Assembly: GCA_045807325.1 (NCBI GenBank)
Contig: JBJMHP010000236.1
Span: 1 to 10,893, forward strand
Direction of reading: 5' to 3'
Source of the DNA: CALGFH01 sp045807325
GTDB lineage: Bacteria > Actinomycetota > CALGFH01
DNA: 10,893 bases
Below the pieces are notes generated by a model. The model worked only from the letters and a program-made list of their open reading frames with translations, did no database searches and was not told the origin of the DNA. The number at the start of each line of letters is the position of its first letter. The stretch's first letter is position 1. Positions 5,584 to 10,893 of this stretch are shown piece by piece. A program made the translations under genes and the position numbers.

Positions 5584-6479
5584 ACCGTCCCACCACCCCG
5601 AGGGCGCCGGGTGCCGGCGCCCTCGGCTTCGGTTCCGTCGAGGAGCTGGAGGCCGCCCTGGCCGGGCACGCCTACCTGGCCGACCGGGGGCTGGCCACCG
5701 CCATCTACCTCGCCCTGCACCTGGACAAGCCGCTGCTGCTGGAGGGCGAGGCCGGGGTCGGCAAGACCGAGGTCGCCAAGGTGCTGGCCGACCTGCTGGA
5801 CCGCGAGCTGGTCCGGCTCCAGTGCTATGAGGGGATCGACGCCAGCCAGGCCCTGTACGAGTGGGACTACTCCCGCCAGCTCATCGCCGTGCGGGCCGCC
5901 CAGCTGGGCGAGGGCCAGGCCGACCTGTTCGGCCACGAGTTCCTGGTCGAGCGGCCGCTGCTGGCCGCGGTCCGGGCCGGGTCGCGGGCGGTGCTGCTGA
6001 TCGACGAGCTGGACCGGGCCGACGACGAGTTCGAGGCCTTCCTGCTCGAGGTGCTGAGCGAGTTCGCGGTCACCATCCCCGAGATCGGCCGGGTCGCGGC
6101 CGACCGGCCGCCGGCGGTGATCATCACCTCCAACCGGACCCGGGAGCTGCACGACGCCCTCAAACGCCGCTGCCTGTACCACTGGATCGACCACCCGTCG
6201 GTGGCCCGGGAGGTCGAGATCGTGCGGGTGCGGGCCCCCGAGGTCCCCGAGGCCCTTGCTCGGGAGGTGGCCGAGGCGGTGGCCAGGCTGCGCGAGATGG
6301 ACGTGGCCAAGCGCCCCGGGGTGGCCGAGACGATCGACTGGTCCCAGGCCCTGTCGTTCCTGGGCGCGACCCGGCTGGAGCCCGAGCAGGCCGCCGCCAC
6401 CCTGGGCGCGCTGGTCAAGGACCACGAGGACCTGGAGCTGGTCCGGGCCCGCCTGGGCCGGGTGCTGGGGTCGGAATGA
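5580..6479 (+). CDS. coxD: MoxR-family AAA+ ATPase CoxD, probable CTG start
   Basis: A 299-residue AAA+ ATPase if read from CTG 5580. It has Walker A GEAGVGKT at 56-63, Walker B VLLIDE ending at Glu143, sensor Asn185 (IITSN) and an Arg-rich LKRRC segment at about 196-200. In Oligotropha, CoxD is a membrane-associated chaperone-like ATPase that matures the Mo site; a similar role here is inferred. MoxR ATPases work with a VWA partner, which is the next gene. The frame opens after a stop at 5526-5528, and no ATG, GTG or TTG occurs until GTG 5781, which would delete Walker A. CTG 5580 overlaps the coxM stop as CTGA, GGAG lies at 5566-5569, and the resulting length is normal for CoxD. ATC 5574 is a less likely alternative. 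A perfect hairpin at 5598-5626 falls within codons 7-16. Confidence 0.82.
   Translation: MNRPTTPRAPGAGALGFGSVEELEAALAGHAYLADRGLATAIYLALHLDKPLLLEGEAGVGKTEVAKVLADLLDRELVRLQCYEGIDASQALYEWDYSRQLIAVRAAQLGEGQADLFGHEFLVERPLLAAVRAGSRAVLLIDELDRADDEFEAFLLEVLSEFAVTIPEIGRVAADRPPAVIITSNRTRELHDALKRRCLYHWIDHPSVAREVEIVRVRAPEVPEALAREVAEAVARLREMDVAKRPGVAETIDWSQALSFLGATRLEPEQAAATLGALVKDHEDLELVRARLGRVLGSE
5598..5626 (+). repeat. Perfect 13-bp hairpin with 3-base loop at the coxM/coxD boundary
   Basis: Bases 5598-5610 and 5614-5626 are exact reverse complements around a GTG loop. All 13 pairs but one are G-C. It begins 14 bases after the coxM stop. The position and strength resemble an intrinsic terminator or mRNA-stabilising stem as used in high-GC bacteria, though no run of T follows. 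Because the coxD frame reads through it (PRAPGAGALG), it may instead act as an attenuator setting the ratio of structural to accessory proteins, or affect the weak start of coxD. Confidence 0.55.
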
Positions 6480-7672
6480 GCACGGCCCTGGGCGATCCGG
6501 AGGGGTTCGGGGAACCCCAGGGGGGTGCCCCGAGGGATCAGGGCCTCCAACGGCTGGTCGGGTTCGGACGGCTGCTGCGGCGGCGGGGGCTGCCGGTCGG
6601 CACCGGGCGGATCCTGACCTTCTGCCGGGCCGTGGCCGCCCTGGACCGGATCGACCGCACGGGAATCTACTGGGCCGGGCGGGTGGCCATGGTGGCCCGC
6701 AAGGAGGACCTCCCCGCCTACGACGCCGCCTTCGCCGAGTGGTTCCCGAGCCGGCAGGCCCGCGACGTGATGGCCATGATCAGCGGCCAGGACCAGCGCC
6801 TGGGCGTGCCCCCGGAGCTGGAGGTCCTGCTCGACCGGGGCATCCCCGAGGACTCCTGGGAGCCGGCCGAGGGAGACGAGGACGGCGAGACCCCGGTGGG
6901 GGTGCTGGCCAGCGGGGCCGAGGTGCTCCGGGCCAAGTCGTTCGACGACCTCACCGAGGACGAGCGGATCCAGGCCGACCACGTCATCCGGGCCCTGGCC
7001 GTGCACCTGCCGACCCGGCGCAGCCGCCGCTACCGCCCCTCGCCCTACGGGCGCCGCTTCGACCAGCGCCGCACCCTGCGGGCGTCGCTGCGGACCCAGG
7101 GCGAGCCGTTCCGGCGGGCCTGGCGCGACCGCCGCGACCGGGCCCGGCCGCTGGTGCTCGTCCTGGACGTGTCCGGGTCGATGTCGGCCTACTCGCGGGC
7201 GCTGATGCAGTTCGGCTTCGCGGCCATGCGGGCCGGGCGCCGGGTCGAGGTGTTCTGCTTTGGGACCCGGCTGACCAGGGTCACCAGGGCGCTGGCGCGC
7301 ACCGAGCCGGACGAGGCCCTGCGCGAGGTCGCGGCCTCGGTGGTCGACTGGAACGGCGGCACCCGCATCGGGGCGTCGCTGAAGGAGCTGCTGGACCGCT
7401 GGTCCCAGCACGTGGCCATGCGGGGGGCGGTGGTGGTGCTGTGCTCGGACGGGCTGGAGCGGGGCGAGCCGGCCCTGCTGGCCGCCCAGGTGGCCCGTCT
7501 CTCCCGTCTCTCCCACCGGCTGATCTGGGTCAACCCGCTCAAGGGCAGCCCACGCTACGAGCCCCTGGCCCGCGGCATGGCCGCCGCCCTGCCCCATGTC
7601 GACGTGTTCCTGGCCGGCCACAACCTCGAGAGCCTGGAGTCGCTCTGCGGGGTCCTGGAGGGCGCCCGGTGA
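6476..7672 (+). CDS. coxE: CoxE-type VWA-domain maturation protein
   Basis: A 398-residue soluble protein of the CoxE-like VWA family. The N-terminal half (about 25-215) is the family-specific region, with an acidic linker at about 128-140. The VWA domain runs from about 225 to 390. Its MIDAS metal site is complete: DVSGSMS at 231-237, Thr296 in GGTRIG and Asp325 in CSDG. In Oligotropha, CoxE acts with CoxD and CoxF in late maturation of the CO dehydrogenase active site. Form II CoxL lacks the copper-binding Cys, so here the pair more likely serves sulfuration, cofactor insertion or folding (inference). ATG 6476 overlaps the coxD stop in ATGA, so coupling is likely. A 9-bp unit is duplicated in tandem at 7496-7513, giving two RLS triplets. 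The closest alternative is a general MoxR-partner VWA protein, but the context favours CoxE. Confidence 0.9.
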   Translation: MSTALGDPEGFGEPQGGAPRDQGLQRLVGFGRLLRRRGLPVGTGRILTFCRAVAALDRIDRTGIYWAGRVAMVARKEDLPAYDAAFAEWFPSRQARDVMAMISGQDQRLGVPPELEVLLDRGIPEDSWEPAEGDEDGETPVGVLASGAEVLRAKSFDDLTEDERIQADHVIRALAVHLPTRRSRRYRPSPYGRRFDQRRTLRASLRTQGEPFRRAWRDRRDRARPLVLVLDVSGSMSAYSRALMQFGFAAMRAGRRVEVFCFGTRLTRVTRALARTEPDEALREVAASVVDWNGGTRIGASLKELLDRWSQHVAMRGAVVVLCSDGLERGEPALLAAQVARLSRLSHRLIWVNPLKGSPRYEPLARGMAAALPHVDVFLAGHNLESLESLCGVLEGAR

Positions 7673-7697
7673 GGTCGGGAGAGAGGTGTAGCGTGGC

Positions 7698-8147
7698 GTG
7701 GTGAACCTGACCGTCCTGCTTACCGAGGAGCCGCTGTCGCTGGACACGGCCTTCCGGGTGGTGCTCGACCCCGGCTGCGGCGGGACGGCCCTGTTCGTCG
7801 GCACCACCCGCAGCCCCAACGAGGGCCGCGAGGTCACCGAGCTCCAGTACGAGGCGTACGCCGAGCTGGCCCGGCCGGAGATGGAGCGGGTCGGCCGGGA
7901 GGCCGCGGCCCGCCACGGCCTTGGCGCCGTCTACCTGGCCCACCGGGTCGGGGTGGTACCGGCGGCCGAGCCGAGCGTGATCGTTGCCGCCTCGGCCCCG
8001 CACCGGGCCGAGGCGTTCGCCGGCTGCCGCGAGCTGATCGACCAGCTCAAGGCGACCGTGGCCATCTGGAAGAAGGAGCGCTGGGCCGACGGCGGCCGGT
8101 GGGTCGGCCTGCCTGAGCCCGCCCCGGAGGAGGTGGGCCGTGCCTGA
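7698..8147 (+). CDS. moaE: Molybdopterin synthase catalytic subunit MoaE
   Basis: A 149-residue protein that, in the family, transfers sulfur from the MoaD thiocarboxylate to cyclic pyranopterin monophosphate to make molybdopterin. The motifs are VGTTRSPNEGREV at about 34-46, LQYEAYAELA at about 49-58, AHRVGVV at about 81-87 and the active-site KATVAIWKKE with Lys118 and Lys125. The canonical motif has Pro where this one has Ala before IWKKE. The length is normal and no MoaD domain is fused; moaD is not in the window. Two GTG codons lie side by side (7698 and 7701). GGGAGAGG is rather far upstream, while TAGCGT (7689-7694) would suit a leaderless transcript starting at 7701. The gene follows coxE by 25 bp and overlaps moaA by 8 bp, so it supplies cofactor in the same unit as the hydroxylase. 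Confidence 0.92.
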   Translation: MVNLTVLLTEEPLSLDTAFRVVLDPGCGGTALFVGTTRSPNEGREVTELQYEAYAELARPEMERVGREAAARHGLGAVYLAHRVGVVPAAEPSVIVAASAPHRAEAFAGCRELIDQLKATVAIWKKERWADGGRWVGLPEPAPEEVGRA

Positions 8148-9120
8148 GATGGTCGACAGCTTCGGCCGGGTCGTGCGCGACCTGCGGGTCTCGGTCACCG
8201 ACAAGTGCAACTTCCGCTGCCTGTACTGCATGCCCGAGGACGGCCTGCCCTGGCTGGCCAAGGGCGACGTGCTCGACCGGGACGAGCTGATCCGCGCCCT
8301 GCGGGTCGCCATCGACCTCGGGGTGCGCACCGTCCGCATCACCGGCGGCGAGCCCACCCTGCGTCGCGACCTGGTCGAGGTGGTGACCGCTCTTGGGGCG
8401 CTCGGGGTCGAGCTGTCCATCACCACCAACGGCTTCCTGATGGACCGCCTGGCCGAGCCGCTGCGCCGGGCCGGCCTGAAGCGGGCCAACGTCTCCCTGG
8501 ACTCGCTGCGCCGCGACCGCTTCAAGCAGATCACCCGCCGCGACGCCCTTGAGCGGGTCCTGGCCGGCATCGACGCCACCCTGGCCGCGGGCCTCCAACC
8601 GGTGAAGATCAACGCCGTGGTCGTCCGCGGGTTCAACGACGACGAGCTCGAGCCGATGGCCGCCTGGGCCAGGGACCTGGGCGTGGAGCTGCGCTTCATC
8701 GAGTTCATGCCCCTGGACGCCCCCGGCGACTGGACCCGCGACCAGGTCGTCCCGGCCGGCGAGATCCTGGCCCGGCTGGACGCCGCCTTCGGGCTGGAGG
8801 CTCCCGACCCCCGGGGCAGCGCCCCCGCCGAGCGTTACCGCTACCGCGACGGCCGCGGCGCCGTCGGGGTGATCGCCTCGGTCACCCGGGCCTTCTGCGC
8901 CCAGTGCGACCGAATCCGCCTGACCGCCGACGGCCAGGTGCGGACCTGCCTGTTCGCCACCACCGAGTACGACCTGCGCTCGGTGCTGCGCTCGGGGGCC
9001 GGCGACGACGCCGTCGCCCAGGCGTACCTGGACGCGGTGGCCCGCAAGCAGTGGGGCCACCGCATCAACGAGGCCGACTTCGTCCAGCCGGCCCGCGGCA
9101 TGTCCCAGATCGGCGGATAG
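8140..9120 (+). CDS. moaA: GTP 3',8-cyclase MoaA (radical SAM), first step of molybdenum cofactor synthesis
   Basis: A 326-residue radical SAM enzyme that converts GTP to the 3',8-cyclo intermediate, which MoaC then turns into cyclic pyranopterin monophosphate. The N-terminal [4Fe-4S] motif CNFRCLYC has Cys23, Cys27 and Cys30. The SAM-binding TGGEP is at 68-72. The second, C-terminal cluster has Cys253, Cys256 and Cys270 (CAQC, then C). The protein ends with the conserved Gly-Gly pair, so it appears complete. GTG 8140 is chosen because GGAGGAGGT (8126-8134) lies 5 bases before it and VDSFGRVVRDLRVSVTDKCN then follows as expected. The ATG at 8149 is possible but too close to the binding site. 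It overlaps the moaE end by 8 bp. moaC and moaD are not in the window. This is the last gene of the apparent operon. Confidence 0.95.
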   Translation: MPEMVDSFGRVVRDLRVSVTDKCNFRCLYCMPEDGLPWLAKGDVLDRDELIRALRVAIDLGVRTVRITGGEPTLRRDLVEVVTALGALGVELSITTNGFLMDRLAEPLRRAGLKRANVSLDSLRRDRFKQITRRDALERVLAGIDATLAAGLQPVKINAVVVRGFNDDELEPMAAWARDLGVELRFIEFMPLDAPGDWTRDQVVPAGEILARLDAAFGLEAPDPRGSAPAERYRYRDGRGAVGVIASVTRAFCAQCDRIRLTADGQVRTCLFATTEYDLRSVLRSGAGDDAVAQAYLDAVARKQWGHRINEADFVQPARGMSQIGG

Positions 9121-9213
9121 CAACCCCGGCGTGTTCCGCCGCCGCCTCCCCGGGGAACCCCGGTTTCGGGTTACGCTCCGGGCCCTGACTGTCTCTGGTG
9201 GGAGGACACGGGC
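9121..9213 (+). promoter_or_regulatory. Intergenic region with weak terminator-like stem and possible promoter
   Basis: After the moaA stop, a symmetric CCGGGGAACCCCGG at 9150-9163 can form a 5-bp stem followed by TTT, at best a weak terminator. TACGCT at 9172-9177 fits a TANNNT-type -10 for the HIT gene, with a start about 10 bases later, but I see no clear -35. The Shine-Dalgarno GGGAGG (9200-9205) precedes ATG 9214. The HIT gene is probably a separate unit, though read-through is possible. Confidence 0.3.
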
Positions 9214-9678
9214 ATGCAGGCAGATTGCACCTTCTGCCAGATCGTGTCGGGTGAGCTGCCGGCCGACCTGGTGGACGAGGACGAACGAACCGTCGCGTTC
9301 ATGGACATCAGCCCGGCCACCCTCGGCCACGTGCTGGTCGTGCCCAAGCGCCACATCGTCCACGTGATGTCGGCCGACGTCGAGGACTGGCTGGCCGTGG
9401 CCGCCACCGCCAGGCGCATGGCGCGCTGGGTGGTCGGCGCCTTCCGGGCCGGCGGCGTCGACCTGGTCCAGGCCAACTCCGATGGCTCGGCCGGCAACCA
9501 GACCATGTTCCACCTGCACGTCCACGTCCTGCCCCGCTACCACGACGACCAGCTCGGCTCCTGGTGGTCCCCGCAGACGGCCGACCCGGCCGAGATCACC
9601 GAGGCCGCCCGCCGCCTCATCGACTTCGGCCGCCAGGACCCCGAGACCAGCCCACCCCTGGCCTCCGCCGCCCCCTGA
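9214..9678 (+). CDS. HIT-family nucleotide hydrolase
   Basis: A 154-residue histidine-triad protein. The catalytic HLHVHV has His100, His102 and His104, preceded by NSDGSAGNQTMF as in the family. An N-terminal CTFC pair (Cys5, Cys8) fits the zinc site of HinT-like and Fhit-like bacterial proteins, followed by the usual IVSGELPADLV and PATLGHVLVVPKRH. Members hydrolyse nucleoside phosphoramidates or dinucleoside polyphosphates; the substrate here cannot be told from sequence. The start ATG 9214 has GGGAGG 8 bases before it. The C-terminus has a short Pro/Ala tail (about 145-154). It lies 93 bp beyond moaA and shows no obvious link to the hydroxylase, so it is probably a housekeeping neighbour. 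Confidence 0.93.
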   Translation: MQADCTFCQIVSGELPADLVDEDERTVAFMDISPATLGHVLVVPKRHIVHVMSADVEDWLAVAATARRMARWVVGAFRAGGVDLVQANSDGSAGNQTMFHLHVHVLPRYHDDQLGSWWSPQTADPAEITEAARRLIDFGRQDPETSPPLASAAP

Positions 9679-9763
9679 GGACGGCCCAGCCGGCTGGACC
9701 TTTGAGGTTTGCGTCCCGGCTTGAACGGGATAGCGGACAATGACTCCGGGAAAGGATGGACCC

Positions 9764-10327
9764 ATGGACACAGCCCTGGTCATCGCCATCGTCGTCGTGG
9801 TCCTGCTGCTGGCCCTGCTCGCCTTCTTCGCCGGCCGCCAGCGCCGCAGCCGCCGGTTGCAGGACCGGTTCGGGCCCGAGTACGACCGCACCGTCGAGCA
9901 GGCCGGCGACCGCCGGGCGGCCGAGGCCGAGCTCCAGGAGCGGGCCGAGCGGCGCCAGCAGCTCGAGATCGTCGCGCTGGAGCCGGAGGCCCGGACCCGC
10001 TACATCGAGGCCTGGCGCAACACCCAGGCCCAGTTCGTCGACGAGCCGGCCGAGGCCACCCGCGAGGCCGACCGGCTGATCACCTCGGTGATGCGCGACC
10101 GCGGCTACCCGGTGGACGACTTCGAGCAGCGGGCCGCCGACATCTCGGTCGACCACCCGCAGGTGGTGGACGACTACCGGGCCGCCCACGCCATCGCCGC
10201 CGCCAACGACCGCTCCGAGGCCAGCACCGAGGACCTGCGCCAGGCGCTGGTGCACTACCGGTCGCTGTTCGAGGAGCTGCTGGAGGACCGCCATCCAGAC
10301 AGGTCCACGACCGAGGAGGCACGATGA
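9764..10327 (+). CDS. Conserved membrane-anchored protein of unknown function
   Basis: A 187-residue protein with one N-terminal transmembrane segment (about 4-24, rich in Val, Leu and Ala). RQRRSRR follows, which predicts a cytoplasmic C-terminal domain. The soluble part has FGPEYDRT at 36-43, a charged helix rich in Glu and Arg (about 45-72) that may be coiled coil, RYIEAW, then RDRGYPVDDFEQRAADISVDHP (about 118-139) and YRAAHAI, ending with a helix containing LVHYRSLFEELL. I recall similar proteins as conserved hypotheticals in actinobacteria, but I cannot name a function. ATG 9764 is chosen because AAGGA (9752-9756) lies 7 bases before it and the protein then starts directly at the membrane segment. 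ATG 9740 would add eight polar residues. Its stop overlaps the next gene in ATGA, so the two are likely made together. Confidence 0.8.
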   Translation: MDTALVIAIVVVVLLLALLAFFAGRQRRSRRLQDRFGPEYDRTVEQAGDRRAAEAELQERAERRQQLEIVALEPEARTRYIEAWRNTQAQFVDEPAEATREADRLITSVMRDRGYPVDDFEQRAADISVDHPQVVDDYRAAHAIAAANDRSEASTEDLRQALVHYRSLFEELLEDRHPDRSTTEEAR

Positions 10328-10893
10328 CGGAGCGCTACGGGTCCGGCTACGGCGACAAGGGCCAGCGGCCCTCGGGCCGGGGGGCGGTCACCGAACGGCT
10401 GGCCAGGCAGGGCGGGGACGCCGACGAGATCGACCTGACCGACGAGGCGGCCCACCGCGACCAGGGCGAGGACGCCGTCGACGACCCGGCGGCGGCATCG
10501 GACGGCGACGAGCGGGCCGACCGGGAGTCGTCGGGCGCCTTCGAGCCGGCCGCGCTCACCGCCGACCCGCCGGCCGACAGCTCCCGGCCGGGCTCCTCGT
10601 CGATCTTCGACGTCGGCGAGCGGGCCAGGCAGGAGGACCAGCACCCGACCGGCTACGAGCCGCCGGTCGCCGACACCGACGCCGAGCCGCCGGAGCCGCA
10701 GGGCGAGACCACCGTCACCGAGCCGGGCGAGCCCCGCCACGAGCCCGGCGACACCGCCCCAGCGTCGGCCGACATCACCCCGACCCCGGTCCCGTCCGCC
10801 GAGCCGTCGGCCGGCGCCTCGGCCCCTCCGGGCCTGCCCGATCCGGCCGCCGCCTCGACCGCCAGCGGCACCCAGGCCGCCGCCGGGGCCCCG
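10324..10893 (+). CDS. Acidic, Pro/Ala-rich protein, N-terminal part (runs off the window)
   Basis: The frame from ATG 10324 is open for 190 codons to the right edge without a stop. The start is well supported: AGGAGG (10314-10319) is 4 bases before it, and it overlaps the upstream stop in ATGA. The visible part begins MTERYGSGYGDKG and is then rich in Asp, Glu, Pro, Ala, Ser and Gly. It has no signal peptide, membrane segment or Cys, and is almost certainly disordered. A short less biased stretch, SSSIFDVGERARQED (about 96-110), might be a binding segment. From memory of similar actinobacterial gene pairs, a folded C-terminal domain may follow outside the window; that is inference. I do not recognise a function. 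Coupling to the membrane-anchored protein suggests a shared role. Confidence 0.7.
   Translation, partial: MTERYGSGYGDKGQRPSGRGAVTERLARQGGDADEIDLTDEAAHRDQGEDAVDDPAAASDGDERADRESSGAFEPAALTADPPADSSRPGSSSIFDVGERARQEDQHPTGYEPPVADTDAEPPEPQGETTVTEPGEPRHEPGDTAPASADITPTPVPSAEPSAGASAPPGLPDPAAASTASGTQAAAGAP

Noticed and set aside
5781..6479. coxD starting at GTG 5781
   Set aside because: This would remove the Walker A motif at 5745-5768 and about 67 conserved residues.
5867..7837. Long minus-strand open frame opposite coxD-coxE-moaE
   Set aside because: It spans three convincing plus-strand genes and has low-complexity content without recognisable motifs.
8047..9891. Long minus-strand open frame opposite moaA and the HIT gene
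   Set aside because: Both plus-strand genes have complete catalytic motifs and good ribosome binding sites; the minus frame has neither.
1..10893. CRISPR array, tRNA, rRNA or phage genes
   Set aside because: I saw no regularly spaced repeats, no tRNA-like cloverleaf and no structural phage proteins. The only mobile-element trace is tnpB at the left edge.

Overview
The window is very GC-rich, with tightly packed genes, overlapping stop/start codons, and GTG, TTG and probably CTG starts. Together with a two-gene XdhC pair, this points to an actinobacterium (Actinomycetota). I cannot place it more precisely. No stretch over 300 bases lacks a gene; the longest gap, about 185 bases, is the divergent control region at 1594-1778.

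Layout. (1) 1-500: the 3' part of an IS200/IS605-type tnpB, entering from the left edge, with a short inverted repeat at its stop codon. (2) 503-1593, minus strand: two adjacent XdhC/CoxI-family genes that split the usual functions of one XdhC over two proteins. (3) 1594-1778: a divergent regulatory region with two adjacent perfect dyads, TANNNT-type -10 candidates on both strands, and a long potential RNA stem just before the coxS Shine-Dalgarno. (4) 1779-9120, plus strand: coxS-coxL-coxM-coxD-coxE followed by moaE-moaA. This is a molybdenum hydroxylase operon with its maturation factors and two molybdopterin-synthesis enzymes. (5) 9214-9678: a HIT-family nucleotide hydrolase. (6) 9764-10893: a membrane-anchored conserved protein of unknown role, coupled to an acidic, Pro/Ala-rich protein that runs off the right edge.

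How the genes work together. CoxS (two [2Fe-2S] clusters), CoxL (Mo-pterin active site) and CoxM (FAD) would form a heterotrimeric hydroxylase of the xanthine oxidase/CO dehydrogenase family. MoaA and MoaE act in making molybdopterin. The XdhC pair would chaperone and help sulfurate the cofactor, and CoxD (MoxR AAA+ ATPase) with CoxE (VWA protein) would mature the enzyme. CoxL carries AYRGAGR, the form II signature, not the AYxCSFR of proven form I CO dehydrogenases, and the gene order S-L-M is also form II. CO as substrate is therefore unproven.

Most unusual points. coxD has no ATG, GTG or TTG that could precede its Walker A; the best start is a CTG in a CTGA overlap with coxM, matching the NTGA overlaps at every other cox junction. 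A perfect 13-bp hairpin lies at the coxM/coxD boundary, and a 14-bp leader stem plus paired dyads lie upstream of coxS.
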